From the NCBI RefSeq assembly GCF_946478955.1, contig NZ_CAMLDL010000006.1:1-64000 (forward strand): a DNA stretch of 64,000 nt. Reading direction: 5' to 3'. This DNA comes from an uncultured Sphingomonas sp. (GTDB lineage: Bacteria; Pseudomonadota; Alphaproteobacteria; Sphingomonadales; Sphingomonadaceae). Shown here one piece after another: positions 26,491-38,188 of this stretch. The notes beneath the pieces were generated by a model, which had not been told where the DNA came from, did not search any database, and saw nothing but the letters and a program-made list of their open reading frames with translations. The position numbers and the translations under genes were made by a program. Each line of letters begins with the position of its first letter. Within the stretch, counting starts at the first letter, position 1.

Positions 26491-27798
26491 TCAATGTCCC
26501 AGCAATTTTAGCCATTCGTTATGATCGACGATCTTTTCGCGCGGGGCGTCGTGCCGGGCGGCGGCCTCTTCCGCCTCCTCGATCTTGCGCCAATCGTCAT
26601 AGCTGGTTGCCTTGATGCCGTTCGCCACCAGAAGTTCGTCCAGCCCATCGCCGCCACGCTTTCCGCCGTCGCCGCCCGGTTCCATGGCCAGCGACACCTG
26701 TTCGGCCACTTCATAGCCGTCCGGCCGATTGGTCCCGATGGTCCCGGATGGACCTCGGCGCGCCCAGCCGACACAATAAAGCTGATCGTCGATGCGGCCC
26801 TGTTCATTGGCGAAGCGCCCCGCCCGGTCGTCATAAGGGACGCCCTCAATGTGCGGCGTTCGATAGCCGATGCAACTGACAACCAACGACGCCGGAATGG
26901 CATATTCTTCGCCCGTGCCAACACTGTTGCCATCGGCATCTAGAGCCGTTCGCTCGACAACAAGCCGCTCCGCCCGACCGTCGCCTTCAATCCGAACCGG
27001 GCGTGCGAAGAAGTCGAAATGGATATGCTTGGACTTCCCCTCATCTTCATGGGCGGCGAAGGCGCGCAAATGGCTAACCGATTTTCGGGCCCCTGGGTCC
27101 AGCGCATCATCGTCGCCTTCTGGCGGCAGGTCCGCCGCCTCAACATCCGTTTCTGCAGCCGCCAAATGGCCTAGCTCGCCCAATTCCTTGGGTGTCATCG
27201 CGATCTGGTGCGGACCGCGGCGTCCAACGATGGTGATCGTCTGGATGGCCGATTTCTCAAGCGCATCGAGCGCGTGGGCGACAATGTCGGAGCCGGCAAA
27301 CTCCGCGCGCGTTTTTGACAAAATGCGGGCAACATCGAGCGCGACATTGCCGTTGCCGATAATCGCCGCGCTTTGCCCGTTCAGCGGCGGGTCAATCGCC
27401 GCGAAATCCGGATGGCCATTGTACCAGCCAACGAAGGCGGCGGAGCCAATAACCCCCGTCAGATCTTCACCATCAATGCCCAATTTGCGGTCGTTAGGGG
27501 CGCCGGTTGCCAGGATGATGGCATCATAAAGCTCGCGCAGGCTCGCGATCGACACGTCGTCACCGATTGCGACATTCCCGACAAACCGAACCTGGCCATC
27601 GTCGGCAACCTTGTCATAGCGTTTGGAAACCGCCTTGATCGATTGATGGTCGGGTGCGACGCCAAAACGGATCAGGCCATATGGAACGGGCAATTTGTCG
27701 ATAATGTCGATCCGCGCGCTAGGACCATAAGCCTTCGCCAGCGCCTCTGCCGTGTAGAAACCCGCCGGTCCCGATCCGATAACTGCGAAGTGACGCAT
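26491..27798 (-). CDS. Ferredoxin-NADP reductase, adrenodoxin reductase type
   Basis: From the ATG at 27798 the protein has 435 residues and starts with the FAD-binding GSGPAG loop. It also shows the NADP-binding GNGNVALDVARIL and the GTIGTNRPDG-like C-terminal FAD contact of the FprA/adrenodoxin reductase family. These enzymes pass electrons from NADPH to ferredoxins, for example for P450 or Fe-S assembly. A GTG two codons earlier is the alternative start. Confidence 0.92.
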   Translation of the reverse strand: MRHFAVIGSGPAGFYTAEALAKAYGPSARIDIIDKLPVPYGLIRFGVAPDHQSIKAVSKRYDKVADDGQVRFVGNVAIGDDVSIASLRELYDAIILATGAPNDRKLGIDGEDLTGVIGSAAFVGWYNGHPDFAAIDPPLNGQSAAIIGNGNVALDVARILSKTRAEFAGSDIVAHALDALEKSAIQTITIVGRRGPHQIAMTPKELGELGHLAAAETDVEAADLPPEGDDDALDPGARKSVSHLRAFAAHEDEGKSKHIHFDFFARPVRIEGDGRAERLVVERTALDADGNSVGTGEEYAIPASLVVSCIGYRTPHIEGVPYDDRAGRFANEQGRIDDQLYCVGWARRGPSGTIGTNRPDGYEVAEQVSLAMEPGGDGGKRGGDGLDELLVANGIKATSYDDWRKIEEAEEAAARHDAPREKIVDHNEWLKLLGH

Positions 27799-27829
27799 TC
27801 GCACGACTCCCGCCTATTTTGGCGCCAAC

Positions 27830-28147
27830 CTAGTCGTGCTTATCCTCAAGCAGCAAGTCGCCACCTTTTTGTTTGAGCATTGCCTCTATCGGCCCGGCAA
27901 AGAAACCAAGCATGCCGGGAAGCAGGATGCTGACCGCCACCTGGGCATCCTCAACCGCAATATCAGCGGAAATCGACTGGCCCATCGCGGCGATGTCGAG
28001 TTTTAGCGTGTCGCCTTCCCACCGAGAGCCGACGGTGGCACCGCCGGGAATATGGCGCTCCAGCTTGTGAACATTGTTCGCGATCCGGCGGCGGGCTTCG
28101 TCGCGGCCCAACTTGTGCGGCAAGTTGACAGAAAGAGGTCGTTGCAT
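27830..28147 (-). CDS. Polyhydroxyalkanoic acid system family protein
   Basis: The 105-residue protein (LPHKLGRDEARRRIANN... followed by a beta-rich middle and LLPGMLGFFAGPIEAMLKQKG) matches the small family annotated as PHA_gran_rgn, which is often near PHA genes. No PHA synthase lies in the window, so its function here is uncertain. It sits 31 bases upstream of the ferredoxin reductase on the same strand. Confidence 0.75.
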   Translation of the reverse strand: MQRPLSVNLPHKLGRDEARRRIANNVHKLERHIPGGATVGSRWEGDTLKLDIAAMGQSISADIAVEDAQVAVSILLPGMLGFFAGPIEAMLKQKGGDLLLEDKHD

Positions 28148-28207
28148 GGATGAATAGATGAAGCCGTCGGACTTGCATTTCAATGGCGCGCGGCGTTTCA
28201 TTGGCAA

Positions 28208-28972
28208 ATGACGCGGCTGTTGCTTTTGCTGCTGGTCCTGATCGGCCTGACCAACCCTACCGCCGCAGCGACGGAGCGGTTCGACCCGGCGGCGGATTAT
28301 ATCACCGCCGGCCAAGACGAACCGGGCTATCGCCGCTGGGTAGCGGGGGCGCCCTGGCGTGCAACCTATGTCAAAGCGTTCAACGATTATCTGACATCCA
28401 ATGGTGTCGGCGGCGTTGCCCCTACGTGGCAATTGCTGCGCACCGCAACAGACTGGCAAAAATGTCATGCCGAACCGTTCGAAGTTCCGCCGACCCAAGG
28501 ATGGCCAAACATCGTCGCCGCGCTTCGCTATGTCGGGGCCTTTGTCGAACCCGTAATTGGGCCGGTCGAGCCGGTCTCCGTCTACCGTAACGATTCCCTC
28601 AACAGCTGTGCGGGCGGCGCGCGTGAAAGCACGCACCGCACCACGGGCGCTGTCGATATGGTGCCCCTGCGACCGGTCACGCGTGAGCAATTGATGACCG
28701 CACTTTGCCGCGTTCATCTGAGCAGCGGAAATTGGAACAACGTTGGCTTGGGATTCTACAAGGGATTGAGATTCCACATCGATTCCAAGAAGTTTCGGGA
28801 ATGGGGCACCGCTGGCGCCAAAGGCGGCTGGGGTTGCACCGCTGTGATGGCGGAGGGCGCAAGATCGTCTGACGCGGGCAGCGCCGCCGCCGTGCCGCCG
28901 CCAACCTTGTCACCCGGCTTCAAAATTGTGGTGCCGCCGACGTCCTCCGGCGACCCGCTTTCGCCAAAATGA
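28208..28972 (+). CDS. M15 (D-Ala-D-Ala carboxypeptidase-like) domain protein
   Basis: This 254-residue protein is predicted to be exported: the N-terminus is a strong signal peptide ending near TAAA. The core carries the zinc-ligand pattern ESTHRTTGAVDM plus a later FHID, as in peptidase M15_3 peptidoglycan carboxypeptidases. The C-terminus is a proline-rich tail. A cell-wall role is likely. Confidence 0.75.
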   Translation: MTRLLLLLLVLIGLTNPTAAATERFDPAADYITAGQDEPGYRRWVAGAPWRATYVKAFNDYLTSNGVGGVAPTWQLLRTATDWQKCHAEPFEVPPTQGWPNIVAALRYVGAFVEPVIGPVEPVSVYRNDSLNSCAGGARESTHRTTGAVDMVPLRPVTREQLMTALCRVHLSSGNWNNVGLGFYKGLRFHIDSKKFREWGTAGAKGGWGCTAVMAEGARSSDAGSAAAVPPPTLSPGFKIVVPPTSSGDPLSPK

Positions 28973-29040
28973 CATGAACCTTGTCTTAGGCGGGCAACTC
29001 ACCACATCGCCATCACGATATTTCAAACTGGGGCATCAAT

Positions 29041-31620
<2,580 letters not shown>

Positions 31621-31625
31621 CGGAA

Positions 31626-32900
31626 TTAGGCGCGGGGATTAAACCCTGCGCCATCCGCCGCCGCAAACATCGCCCGGATCATTGCCCGCTCGTCAAGCGA
31701 CAGATGGGGGTTCCATGTATCGAGGATGAGGATGGCGCGATCCTCACCGCTGCGATTCCATGCCTCATGTTCAATGGAATCATCAAAAGCGAAAGCTTCG
31801 CCGACCTTCCATTCGCGCGTCTCGCCGCCGACGCGAAATGCGCATTTACCAGGCACGATCAGCGGCAAATGGATGATCGTTCGAATGTTGGTAACGCCGG
31901 TGTGTGGCGGAATGGCCTTGCCCGCCTTCAGGATTGAAAAAAAGGCCGTGGGTGCGCGGCCCGGAATGTCACAGAGTGGCAACGCCTCGATCAGCGCCGC
32001 CGTTTTTGGCGCGCGCGCGCAGGCTTCATCAACGCGGGTTCCTTCGCGCCACAAGTGAAGCGAGCTCCAATCCAAATTATGATCCAGGACTTTCCATTTG
32101 GTATCGGGAAGGCCAGATTCCATCTGCACATAAGGCGTCAGTCCCGGGTCATTGGACGCCAGGATCGCCAACAGCTCGTCGCGGATTACATCGGTCGCCG
32201 CCTCTAGCTGCTCGAACCAGGGGAAATGGTCGCGATCAAAATATTCGTCGGCCGGAAGGAAGGGATAGTGAAATCCCTGCGGCTGATTGGGAAACACCGA
32301 ACGACGGCCCAACATGACATCTCGGGCGGCCGCCGCCCGGCGCGCATCGCGCTGGCCCGCCTTTGCGATCAAGTCATCAACCGCATCCCCTACCCGCTCG
32401 GCAACGACGGCATGACGCTTCGATACATAGGAACGTGCATGGGCGAACCATTGTTGAAGGTCGCGCGGGGCATCCGGTCGCTGCGATCCGAGCGATGAAA
32501 CTGCGCCCCAATATTCGACCGCCTTTCCTTCCTCGTTTCGGCGTTCATGGAGCTGCGCCAACCGAATGAGGGCGGTGAGGTTAAGTCGGTCAATGTCCAG
32601 CACGCGTTCCAGCGCAGCCCGTTCAGCGTCATCATCACCCTGTCCCCGCCGTGCGGTGGCGAGGTTCAACCATAACGCAGGGGCGGCGGGATCACGCGCC
32701 GCCGCCACCTCAAAATGCGTCACCGCCCCCGCATAATCATTTCTGGCGAGCGCCTCCCGCCCCATCGCATTGCGCGCCTGGGGCTCTGTAGGGTCGAGGC
32801 GTAACACGGCGTCAATCGCACCAAGATAAGCGGAGCGATTCCCCGATTGTTGCGCCCGCGCGGCGTTTGAGAGCTGCCGCTGAATCTCCGCCTGAGTCAT
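31626..32900 (-). CDS. Aspartyl/asparaginyl beta-hydroxylase with TPR N-terminus
   Basis: From the ATG at 32900 the protein has 424 residues. The N-terminal 150 residues are TPR-like helices (ALARNDYAGAVTHFEVAAARDP). The C-terminal domain is an Asp/Asn beta-hydroxylase double-stranded beta-helix, with metal-binding H333 in PPHTG and H378 in IEHEAWN, and DTWNPHL near the end. The enzyme hydroxylates Asp/Asn in proteins or free amino acids using 2-oxoglutarate. It is divergent from the sulfotransferase gene by 79 bases. Confidence 0.9.
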   Translation of the reverse strand: MTQAEIQRQLSNAARAQQSGNRSAYLGAIDAVLRLDPTEPQARNAMGREALARNDYAGAVTHFEVAAARDPAAPALWLNLATARRGQGDDDAERAALERVLDIDRLNLTALIRLAQLHERRNEEGKAVEYWGAVSSLGSQRPDAPRDLQQWFAHARSYVSKRHAVVAERVGDAVDDLIAKAGQRDARRAAAARDVMLGRRSVFPNQPQGFHYPFLPADEYFDRDHFPWFEQLEAATDVIRDELLAILASNDPGLTPYVQMESGLPDTKWKVLDHNLDWSSLHLWREGTRVDEACARAPKTAALIEALPLCDIPGRAPTAFFSILKAGKAIPPHTGVTNIRTIIHLPLIVPGKCAFRVGGETREWKVGEAFAFDDSIEHEAWNRSGEDRAILILDTWNPHLSLDERAMIRAMFAAADGAGFNPRA

Positions 32901-32979
32901 GGCATTTGTGTCGTTGCAATAGATACGGCCGTCAAGGCCGACTTGCGTTGGCGAGGGGTGCCTTTCATAGAGGGACGCA

Positions 32980-34008
32980 ATGGTTTCCAACGCCGCCCCG
33001 ACGAACGCCGAAATCATCGCTGACGGGCGCTGGCTGGCCCATCGCTACGATGAGCAGGGTGACAACATCCTGTTCCGCCTGGTTGATCGCGAACACCATG
33101 ACCGCATCACCTTCCTGACCGACCGCGAGTTGGGGGAAGCGGCAGAGGTCAGGATGCCGCGATCCGAAGCCCTTGGCCTCGTACGACAGCGGCAGCTTTC
33201 GCCTGCACGCTACATCATTCATTCGGCCTTTTGCTGCTCCACCCTTCTCTCGCGCGCGCTCGATGTGCCCGGATCGGTGACAAGCTATAAGGAGCCGCAG
33301 ATATTGAACGATGTCGTCGGTCTGCAACTTCGCGGCGGCGACCCGCGGCAGGTTGCGGCCGCGATGGATGTCGCGCTGGCCTTGCTTGACCGGCCACTTT
33401 CGAACGGCGAAGCGGTGGTGGTCAAGCCGTCGAACCTGATCAATCCTTTGCTACCGCTACAGATGAAAATGCGGCCGTCGGGTCGGATGCTGCTGCTTCA
33501 TGCGCCTCTTCCAGATTATCTCGGTTCGATCGCGCGCAAGGAGATTGAGGGACGCGCCTGGGTGCGCGAATTGATGTGGAAATTCATCAATTTGGGCATG
33601 GCACGACGGTTCGGATATTCCGACGAAGATCTATATCGCCACAGCGATCTTCAGGTTGCGGCGTTGGGATGGCTGGCGCAGCAAGCCCTGTTCGCGGATC
33701 TTGCCCGGGAACATGGCGAAACAGTCACATCGCTTTCCAGTGAGCAATTGACGGGCCAGACAACGGCAGCGGTTGCGGCGCTGGTCGCCCATTTTGATCT
33801 TCCGGTCAGCGCGGAACAGGTTGCCGCCAGCGATGCCTTCACGCGCCACAGCAAATCCGGCGAACGGTTCGACGGCGACATGCGCCGGAAGGAACGCGAT
33901 CAGGGCCACGATCGCCACGCCCGTGAATTGGCGATCGTTCAAACTTGGGCCGGGCAGGTCGCAAACCATGCCGGCATTCAGAGCGCCCTCCCCAATCCGC
34001 TGATCTAA
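32980..34008 (+). CDS. Sulfotransferase family protein
   Basis: The 342-residue protein has a degenerate PAPS-binding loop, HSAFCCSTLLSRAL (around residues 81-94), of the sort found in bacterial sulfotransferase-family proteins. Downstream features that would define substrate are not recognised. An AGAGGGAC site precedes the ATG by 5 bases. It is convergent with the TonB receptor gene and shares the intervening terminator. Confidence 0.75.
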   Translation: MVSNAAPTNAEIIADGRWLAHRYDEQGDNILFRLVDREHHDRITFLTDRELGEAAEVRMPRSEALGLVRQRQLSPARYIIHSAFCCSTLLSRALDVPGSVTSYKEPQILNDVVGLQLRGGDPRQVAAAMDVALALLDRPLSNGEAVVVKPSNLINPLLPLQMKMRPSGRMLLLHAPLPDYLGSIARKEIEGRAWVRELMWKFINLGMARRFGYSDEDLYRHSDLQVAALGWLAQQALFADLAREHGETVTSLSSEQLTGQTTAAVAALVAHFDLPVSAEQVAASDAFTRHSKSGERFDGDMRRKERDQGHDRHARELAIVQTWAGQVANHAGIQSALPNPLI

Positions 34009-34060
34009 CGCAGCGAGCAGCTGCTCAATAGTCGGCGCGCTGCTTCAATATGTTTCAGGC

Positions 34061-34099
34061 AAAAAAGAAGGCGGGCCCGAAGACCCGCCTTCCCTTTTT
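34061..34099. terminator. Rho-independent terminator, bidirectional
   Basis: A 9-bp stem (GAAGGCGGG / CCCGCCTTC) with an 8-base loop is flanked by an A6 run on the left and T5 on the right. It ends the TonB receptor gene on the minus strand (U-run after the stem), and can also serve the sulfotransferase gene on the plus strand. Confidence 0.88.
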
Positions 34100-34126
34100 G
34101 GTTCGGACTGAACCGGATTAGTTCGA

Positions 34127-37100
34127 TTAGAACTTGATCCGGGCACCAGCCGCGAAGCGACGACCCAACGTGTCGTACGTCGACGGGTAGGTGTTGCCGC
34201 TGTTGTAGGTGGTCGAACCCACGGTACCACCAACAATCGGCGGCTTCTTGTTGAGCAGGTTCATGATGGTGAACGTGAAGTCAAAGTGCTCGTTCACGTT
34301 GAACCGGGTCGAGAAGTCGAAGTAGTGGTGCGACTTGATCTTCCGGAATTCCGGATCGACCATGCAGCCGTCGGGATCGGCACCGGTGGGATCGGTGCAA
34401 CCACCGTCCACAGCTGCCTGCAGATCGTCTTCCAGCTGCTGCGGCTCAAACTTCAGCTTGTGGACATAGCGCCACAGAAGCGAAAGATCGACGCGGCCGA
34501 GCGACAGAGTCGTGCGCTGGTTGAACGTGTACTTGGGCTGCGGCGAACCACAGTTGACCGAGTAGTATCCAACGCATTCACGATTCAGCGCGGTCGGGGT
34601 TGCCTGGAACTTCGACGAGTGGGTGTAGTTACCACCAAACGCCAGAGCCAGCTTAGCCGGCGCGCCCATGAGATCGCCCAGGTTGGTGCGATAGTTCATG
34701 GTCAGGTCGACACCGTCGGTTTCAATCCGGCCCAGGTTCGAGAGCGGCGAGAAGAGACCGCCGGTCGTTGCCGGGTCGCCCGAGAGACCACCGTCAAGCG
34801 GGTTACGAACGATCACGGTACAAGCAGGATCAGTGGCGGCGACCGACGGATCAAAGCAAGCGTTGATCATGTCGTTCGGCGTCGGCGACGAAATCGCCTT
34901 CTTCACCTTGATGTTGTAGTAATCGATCGTGGCGTTGAAGCCCGGCAGGAAGCCCGGACGGAGAACCGCACCGACCGTCCAGGTGTTGGCGATTTCCGGC
35001 TTCACGAACGGATTGCCGCCGCCGGTCACGTTTGCCTGGCCCGAGATCGGGTTCGGAATGGTTCCGTTGTCGATCTGGGTCTGCGTCGCGCCCTGAATGA
35101 TGCACTTCGCTGCGAGAAGCGCATTACCCTGAGCCTGGGTGCCCGAGCAAGGATCAGTGCCGAGGTTGGTCAGGCCCGTCGAAACCGGCGAGAACAATTC
35201 CGCGATGTTCGGTGCACGAACAGCGTGGTTGTAAGCGCCACGGAACTTCACGTCGTTGATCGGTTCCCAGCTACCAGCGACCTTCCAGGTGGTCGTCTTG
35301 AACTTCGGATTACCCGGAGCGTCGACACTGTACGACGAACGACGGATACCCGCTTCGACGGTCAGTTCGTTGAAGCCCGGCTTGTCCGACACCAGCGGTG
35401 CGATCAATTCGGCGAAACCTTCATAGACGTCGAAGCCACCGGTGATGTCCGGAGCCGCGCCACCGGCGCCGCCCAGTTCACCCGGGGTCTTGGCAAGCGC
35501 GTCCGAACGCTGTTCCGCATAATATTTGCGGTATTCAGCGCCAACTGCGAAGCCGATCGGATCCGAGGCCCACGGCGAGCTGAAGCCCACGTCACCGTTG
35601 ATCGTGGCACGGGCCTGCGACAGGCGAGTCTTCACCTTGCTGCTGGCGTCGTCGGTCAGATAATCGACCATTGCCGGGGTGATCGAACCTTCCGGGCCGA
35701 AGATGTTGAGCGGCACACAGCCGTCATTGCCCGACTGGCAGGTCGTGGTGTTGTTCGACAGAACAGCATCACGAACGCGCGACAACAGAACATAGTTCTG
35801 AATGGTCTGCGTGTTCACGCTTTCACCGCGAGCACCGAACACATCGAAACCGATCGAGTCAGTGATGTCGCCGCGAACGCCAGCGCGGAAGTCCCACAGC
35901 TGCGTGTTGTAGTCGGAGATACGCGGACCGACTTCCGTCGTGCGACGGAACACACCGAGGGTAACGGTCTGGTAGTTGGGGTCGTTTTCATCAACCGCCG
36001 CACCAGCCGCATCGCAGGTCGCCTGATCAATCGCGAAGCCCGAGCAAATGCGGTTACGCTGTGCAGTCGACAAGAACGGGTTGTTCAGGTTGACGTCAAC
36101 AGCCGAACCGAAAACGCCCGACGGTGCGATGATCGTCTTGACGGTGTTGTTCGAATACAGACCACGCGCATAAACGGTCAGACCGTCGGTGATGTCGTAG
36201 TGGCCGGCCGAGTACATGTTGTAGCGCTTGAACGGCGTCTGATAGACGTTGTACGGGTTGAAGTTAAAGCGCTGGTAGGTCGGAACGAAGCTCAGGCCGT
36301 CCTGCGACACCTGACGGGTCGTGCCGTTGATCGTGATACGCGCCGGAACGGCAGTGCCCGAACCCTGACACGCAATACAGTCAGCAGCATAGGATTCGAT
36401 CGAAACCTGGCTGTAGGGACGATCGCCGCCCTGATAGACCGGATCCGATTCCTGGTAGCCGAGGCTGATAACCGCGTTACCACGGCCATCGTCGAAGTTG
36501 GCGCCGATGGTGAGGTCGGTGCGAACAACGTTGCCGTCGCCCTTCTGGGTGATCTGATCCGAAACCGACAGTTCCATGCCCGCGAAATCGTTGCGGGTGA
36601 TGAAGTTGACAACGCCGCCGACGGCGTCTGCGCCGTAGGTCGACGATGCACCACCGGTCAGGACGTCGACGCGATCGACGAGGGCCAGCGGAATGTTGTT
36701 AAGGTCGACCTGGCCGCCGAGACCGGCGGGGGCAATACGAACACCGTCGAGAAGGACGATGTTACGGCCGGAGCCGATGCCGCGGAGGTTGACGAACGAC
36801 GCGCCGCCGTTGCCGTTGTTGACGTTCGAACCGATCGACGGAACCGCGCCCGGAATGGTGCGCAGAACTTCTTCGGCGACGTTCGAAGCCTTGAGCTGGA
36901 TTTCGTCCTGACCGACGACCGTGACCGGCGCCGAGGCGACCAGGTTCGGGTTACGGATCAGCGTACCGGTGACAACAATGTCCTTCGTGCTGGTCGGCTC
37001 AGCCGGGCCAGCCGATTCCGACGACTGAACGCCAGCGTCCGGAGTCTGGTCGTCCGCCGTGGCGACCGTGTCGGTGCCCTGCGTGTTCGTCGGGGCCGCT

Positions 37101-37186
37101 TCTTGTGCATAAGCAGGCACCGTAAACGCCATACCGGCGATCACGGTGGTCGCCAGCAGCGATCCCTTGATCAATTTCTTCGACAT
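34127..37186 (-). CDS. TonB-dependent outer-membrane receptor
   Basis: This 1019-residue protein starts with a signal peptide ending in AYAQ. The plug domain (about 75-190) has IVVTGTLIRNPN and LRGIGSGRNIVLLDGVR, and the beta-barrel ends in a terminal Phe (ARIKF). Several cysteines lie in the outer loops. The ATG at 37186 has an AAGGGGAA site 5 bases upstream. TonB receptors actively import scarce large molecules; the ligand is unknown. The codon choice looks strongly biased, as in highly expressed genes. Confidence 0.95.
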   Translation of the reverse strand: MSKKLIKGSLLATTVIAGMAFTVPAYAQEAAPTNTQGTDTVATADDQTPDAGVQSSESAGPAEPTSTKDIVVTGTLIRNPNLVASAPVTVVGQDEIQLKASNVAEEVLRTIPGAVPSIGSNVNNGNGGASFVNLRGIGSGRNIVLLDGVRIAPAGLGGQVDLNNIPLALVDRVDVLTGGASSTYGADAVGGVVNFITRNDFAGMELSVSDQITQKGDGNVVRTDLTIGANFDDGRGNAVISLGYQESDPVYQGGDRPYSQVSIESYAADCIACQGSGTAVPARITINGTTRQVSQDGLSFVPTYQRFNFNPYNVYQTPFKRYNMYSAGHYDITDGLTVYARGLYSNNTVKTIIAPSGVFGSAVDVNLNNPFLSTAQRNRICSGFAIDQATCDAAGAAVDENDPNYQTVTLGVFRRTTEVGPRISDYNTQLWDFRAGVRGDITDSIGFDVFGARGESVNTQTIQNYVLLSRVRDAVLSNNTTTCQSGNDGCVPLNIFGPEGSITPAMVDYLTDDASSKVKTRLSQARATINGDVGFSSPWASDPIGFAVGAEYRKYYAEQRSDALAKTPGELGGAGGAAPDITGGFDVYEGFAELIAPLVSDKPGFNELTVEAGIRRSSYSVDAPGNPKFKTTTWKVAGSWEPINDVKFRGAYNHAVRAPNIAELFSPVSTGLTNLGTDPCSGTQAQGNALLAAKCIIQGATQTQIDNGTIPNPISGQANVTGGGNPFVKPEIANTWTVGAVLRPGFLPGFNATIDYYNIKVKKAISSPTPNDMINACFDPSVAATDPACTVIVRNPLDGGLSGDPATTGGLFSPLSNLGRIETDGVDLTMNYRTNLGDLMGAPAKLALAFGGNYTHSSKFQATPTALNRECVGYYSVNCGSPQPKYTFNQRTTLSLGRVDLSLLWRYVHKLKFEPQQLEDDLQAAVDGGCTDPTGADPDGCMVDPEFRKIKSHHYFDFSTRFNVNEHFDFTFTIMNLLNKKPPIVGGTVGSTTYNSGNTYPSTYDTLGRRFAAGARIKF

Positions 37187-37417
37187 TACATTCCCCTTAG
37201 AATGGGCAGCCCTTCGGCTTGCCAGAATCACGTGCATACGGGGATCAACCGCATGCAGAGTGCTTTCCTGTATGGTGAGAGAGGGGCGAGAGGCAATCAA
37301 ACTGTGGCCTTCGGGAACAGGTTATCAGGCCCATGTTGCATTTCGACAACAATCGCCGGTCATTGATGGCGCGGCCCATTCGTGCAAAATCCGACCCGAA
37401 ATCAGGGAGAGTCCCAA

Positions 37418-37951
37418 ATGCGTGTCCGTACGACCCTAATGTTTCTTGCCGCGACCGCGCTGGTTGCCAATCCAGTTGTCGCAAAGGACCAGCCTGCGGC
37501 ACCATCGCCCTTGGTCCGCGCGCTCGACGCCTGCCGCGCCATCGCCGACGACGCCCAGCGACTGGCCTGTTTTGACAAGTCGAGTACCGCGCTGGTCGAA
37601 GCGGCGAACAGCGGTGCCGTATCTGTCGTTGATCGTGGTCAGCTTCGCCAGGCGCGACGTTCGTTGTTTGGGTTTAGCATGCCCAAACTTCCCTTCTTCG
37701 CCGGGGATAAGAGCGCGGAGGATGATACAGGCATTCTTGAAAGCCAGATCACAGCGACCAAGGGCCTTCCCTATGATCGATATCGCATCACGATCAAGGA
37801 TGGCGATGCGGTGTGGGAAACGACCGAAACGCGCACGAATCTTTGGCCGCCAAAGGCAGGGCAGAAGATTATCATTCAGCGCGGGCCGCTTGGCAGCTAT
37901 TTCCTGAAATTCGACGGCCAATTGGGCGTCAAGGGAAAGCGGGTTCAATAA
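37418..37951 (+). CDS. Exported hypothetical protein with DACR..D..R..CFD motif
   Basis: The 177-residue protein has an N-terminal signal peptide (AATALVANPVVAK) and the conserved LDACRAIADDAQRLACFD opening that recurs in small exported proteins of alphaproteobacteria. The remainder is beta-rich. A GGGAGAG site precedes the ATG at 37418 by 7 bases. Function is unknown. Confidence 0.75.
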   Translation: MRVRTTLMFLAATALVANPVVAKDQPAAPSPLVRALDACRAIADDAQRLACFDKSSTALVEAANSGAVSVVDRGQLRQARRSLFGFSMPKLPFFAGDKSAEDDTGILESQITATKGLPYDRYRITIKDGDAVWETTETRTNLWPPKAGQKIIIQRGPLGSYFLKFDGQLGVKGKRVQ

Positions 37952-37970
37952 CCCGCCGGTCGCGGGAACC

Positions 37971-38180
37971 CTAAATCTTGCTGGCGCGCCGTTCCGCCTC
38001 CACACTGGCGGCGGCGTCGGCATAGGGTTCCTGCCGTTCAACTGACCAATAGCGCAATTCTTCGAGCGGAATCTGAACGCCCGTTACGGCACAGCGGACA
38101 AAATCGCCCGTCGCGAGCAGGCGGAATGTGCCATCCAGATAATGGATGCGGGCTTCGCGTGATCCGCCGCTCATCAACAT
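37971..38180 (-). CDS. DUF2093 family protein
   Basis: The 69-residue protein matches DUF2093: IHYLDGTFRLLATGDFVRCAVTG followed by IPLEELRYWSVERQEPYADA. The function is unknown. I preferred the ATG at 38180 to the TTG at 38192. The stop codon of xseA lies 9 bases upstream, so it is probably the last gene of that operon. Confidence 0.85.
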   Translation of the reverse strand: MLMSGGSREARIHYLDGTFRLLATGDFVRCAVTGVQIPLEELRYWSVERQEPYADAAASVEAERRASKI

Positions 38181-38188
38181 GGTAATCG

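Noticed and set aside
28980..29008. A CTTGTC / CACATC pair upstream of clpB as a sigma-32 promoter
   Set aside because: The -35 has partial match but the -10 is poor. I do not regard it as supported.
37334..37351. A TGTTG-N8-CAACA dyad in the gap between the TonB receptor and the 177-aa protein gene
   Set aside because: Five-base arms occur by chance in windows of this size. No regulator or second copy supports it.
34286..37366. A 1026-residue open frame antisense to the TonB receptor
   Set aside because: The receptor has a signal peptide, plug and barrel motifs, start site and terminator. The antisense frame is Arg/Val-rich with no motif, a by-product of strong codon bias.
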